The notes beneath the pieces were generated by a model. It was not told where the DNA came from. It was given only the letters and a program-made list of their open reading frames with translations, and did not search any database. Both the position numbers and the translations under genes were made by a program. From NCBI GenBank assembly GCA_021200075.1, contig JAJQGZ010000178.1, positions 1 through 5,522 of the forward strand: a DNA stretch of 5,522 bases, written 5' to 3'. This DNA is from Clostridiales bacterium (GTDB lineage: Bacteria > Bacillota > Clostridia > Oscillospirales > Acutalibacteraceae). Shown here piece after piece: positions 5,506-5,522 of this stretch. Numbering within the stretch: the first letter of the stretch is position 1; each line of letters opens with the position of its first letter.

Positions 5506-5522
5506 AGTGCAGTTATTTACTT

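Overview
The window looks like chromosomal DNA from a low-to-moderate GC Firmicute, probably a gut-type Clostridia of the Ruminococcus/Eubacterium/Oscillospiraceae kind. This is inferred from strong AAGGAGG ribosome binding sites, consensus sigma-A promoters, AT-rich intergenic DNA with U-tailed hairpins, a TetR protein of the Firmicutes type and BcrA/YxlF-like ABC ATPases. Genus cannot be fixed from the sequence alone.

Layout: 1-267 has no convincing gene but holds two hairpins just past the end of the ABC operon. Positions 268-3273 (minus strand) form a tight three-gene operon. In transcription order these are ABC ATPase A (2362-3273), paralogous ABC ATPase B (1457-2362, TGATG overlap) and a six-helix ABC-2 type permease (268-1452, 4-nt gap). 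The operon probably encodes an exporter of drugs, peptides or lipids with two different ATPases and one visible permease. Divergently, on the plus strand, lies a TetR-family regulator (3392-3949) that is interrupted by one in-frame TAA at codon 25, with the frame otherwise intact. The shared control region (about 3274-3391) holds a perfect-consensus promoter for the regulator (TTGACA, 17 bp, TATAAT), an overlapping opposed promoter for the ABC operon, and a 21-bp near-perfect palindrome placed to control both. The simple reading is a self-regulated local repressor of an efflux operon whose repressor has been knocked out by a point nonsense mutation, or by a sequencing error.

Positions 3950-4092 hold a U-tailed terminator usable in both directions and a 48-bp hairpin repeat. 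Positions 4093-5349 (minus strand) encode a 418-residue AAA_14/DUF4143 ATPase of unknown role. A second copy of the 48-bp repeat lies at 5408-5455. The two copies are in direct orientation by their flanks, but their 6-nt loops are exact reverse complements of each other (TATTCC versus GGAATA). The repeats bracket the ATPase gene, and the second supplies half of its probable -35 box. The window ends with a strong hairpin terminator (5471-5505), probably for a minus-strand gene beyond the right edge.

No complete new system is evident. The points most worth a second look are the nonsense-interrupted regulator, the compact operator/promoter arrangement, the lysine/arginine-free acidic ectodomain of the permease, and the loop-inverted repeat pair around the ATPase gene.
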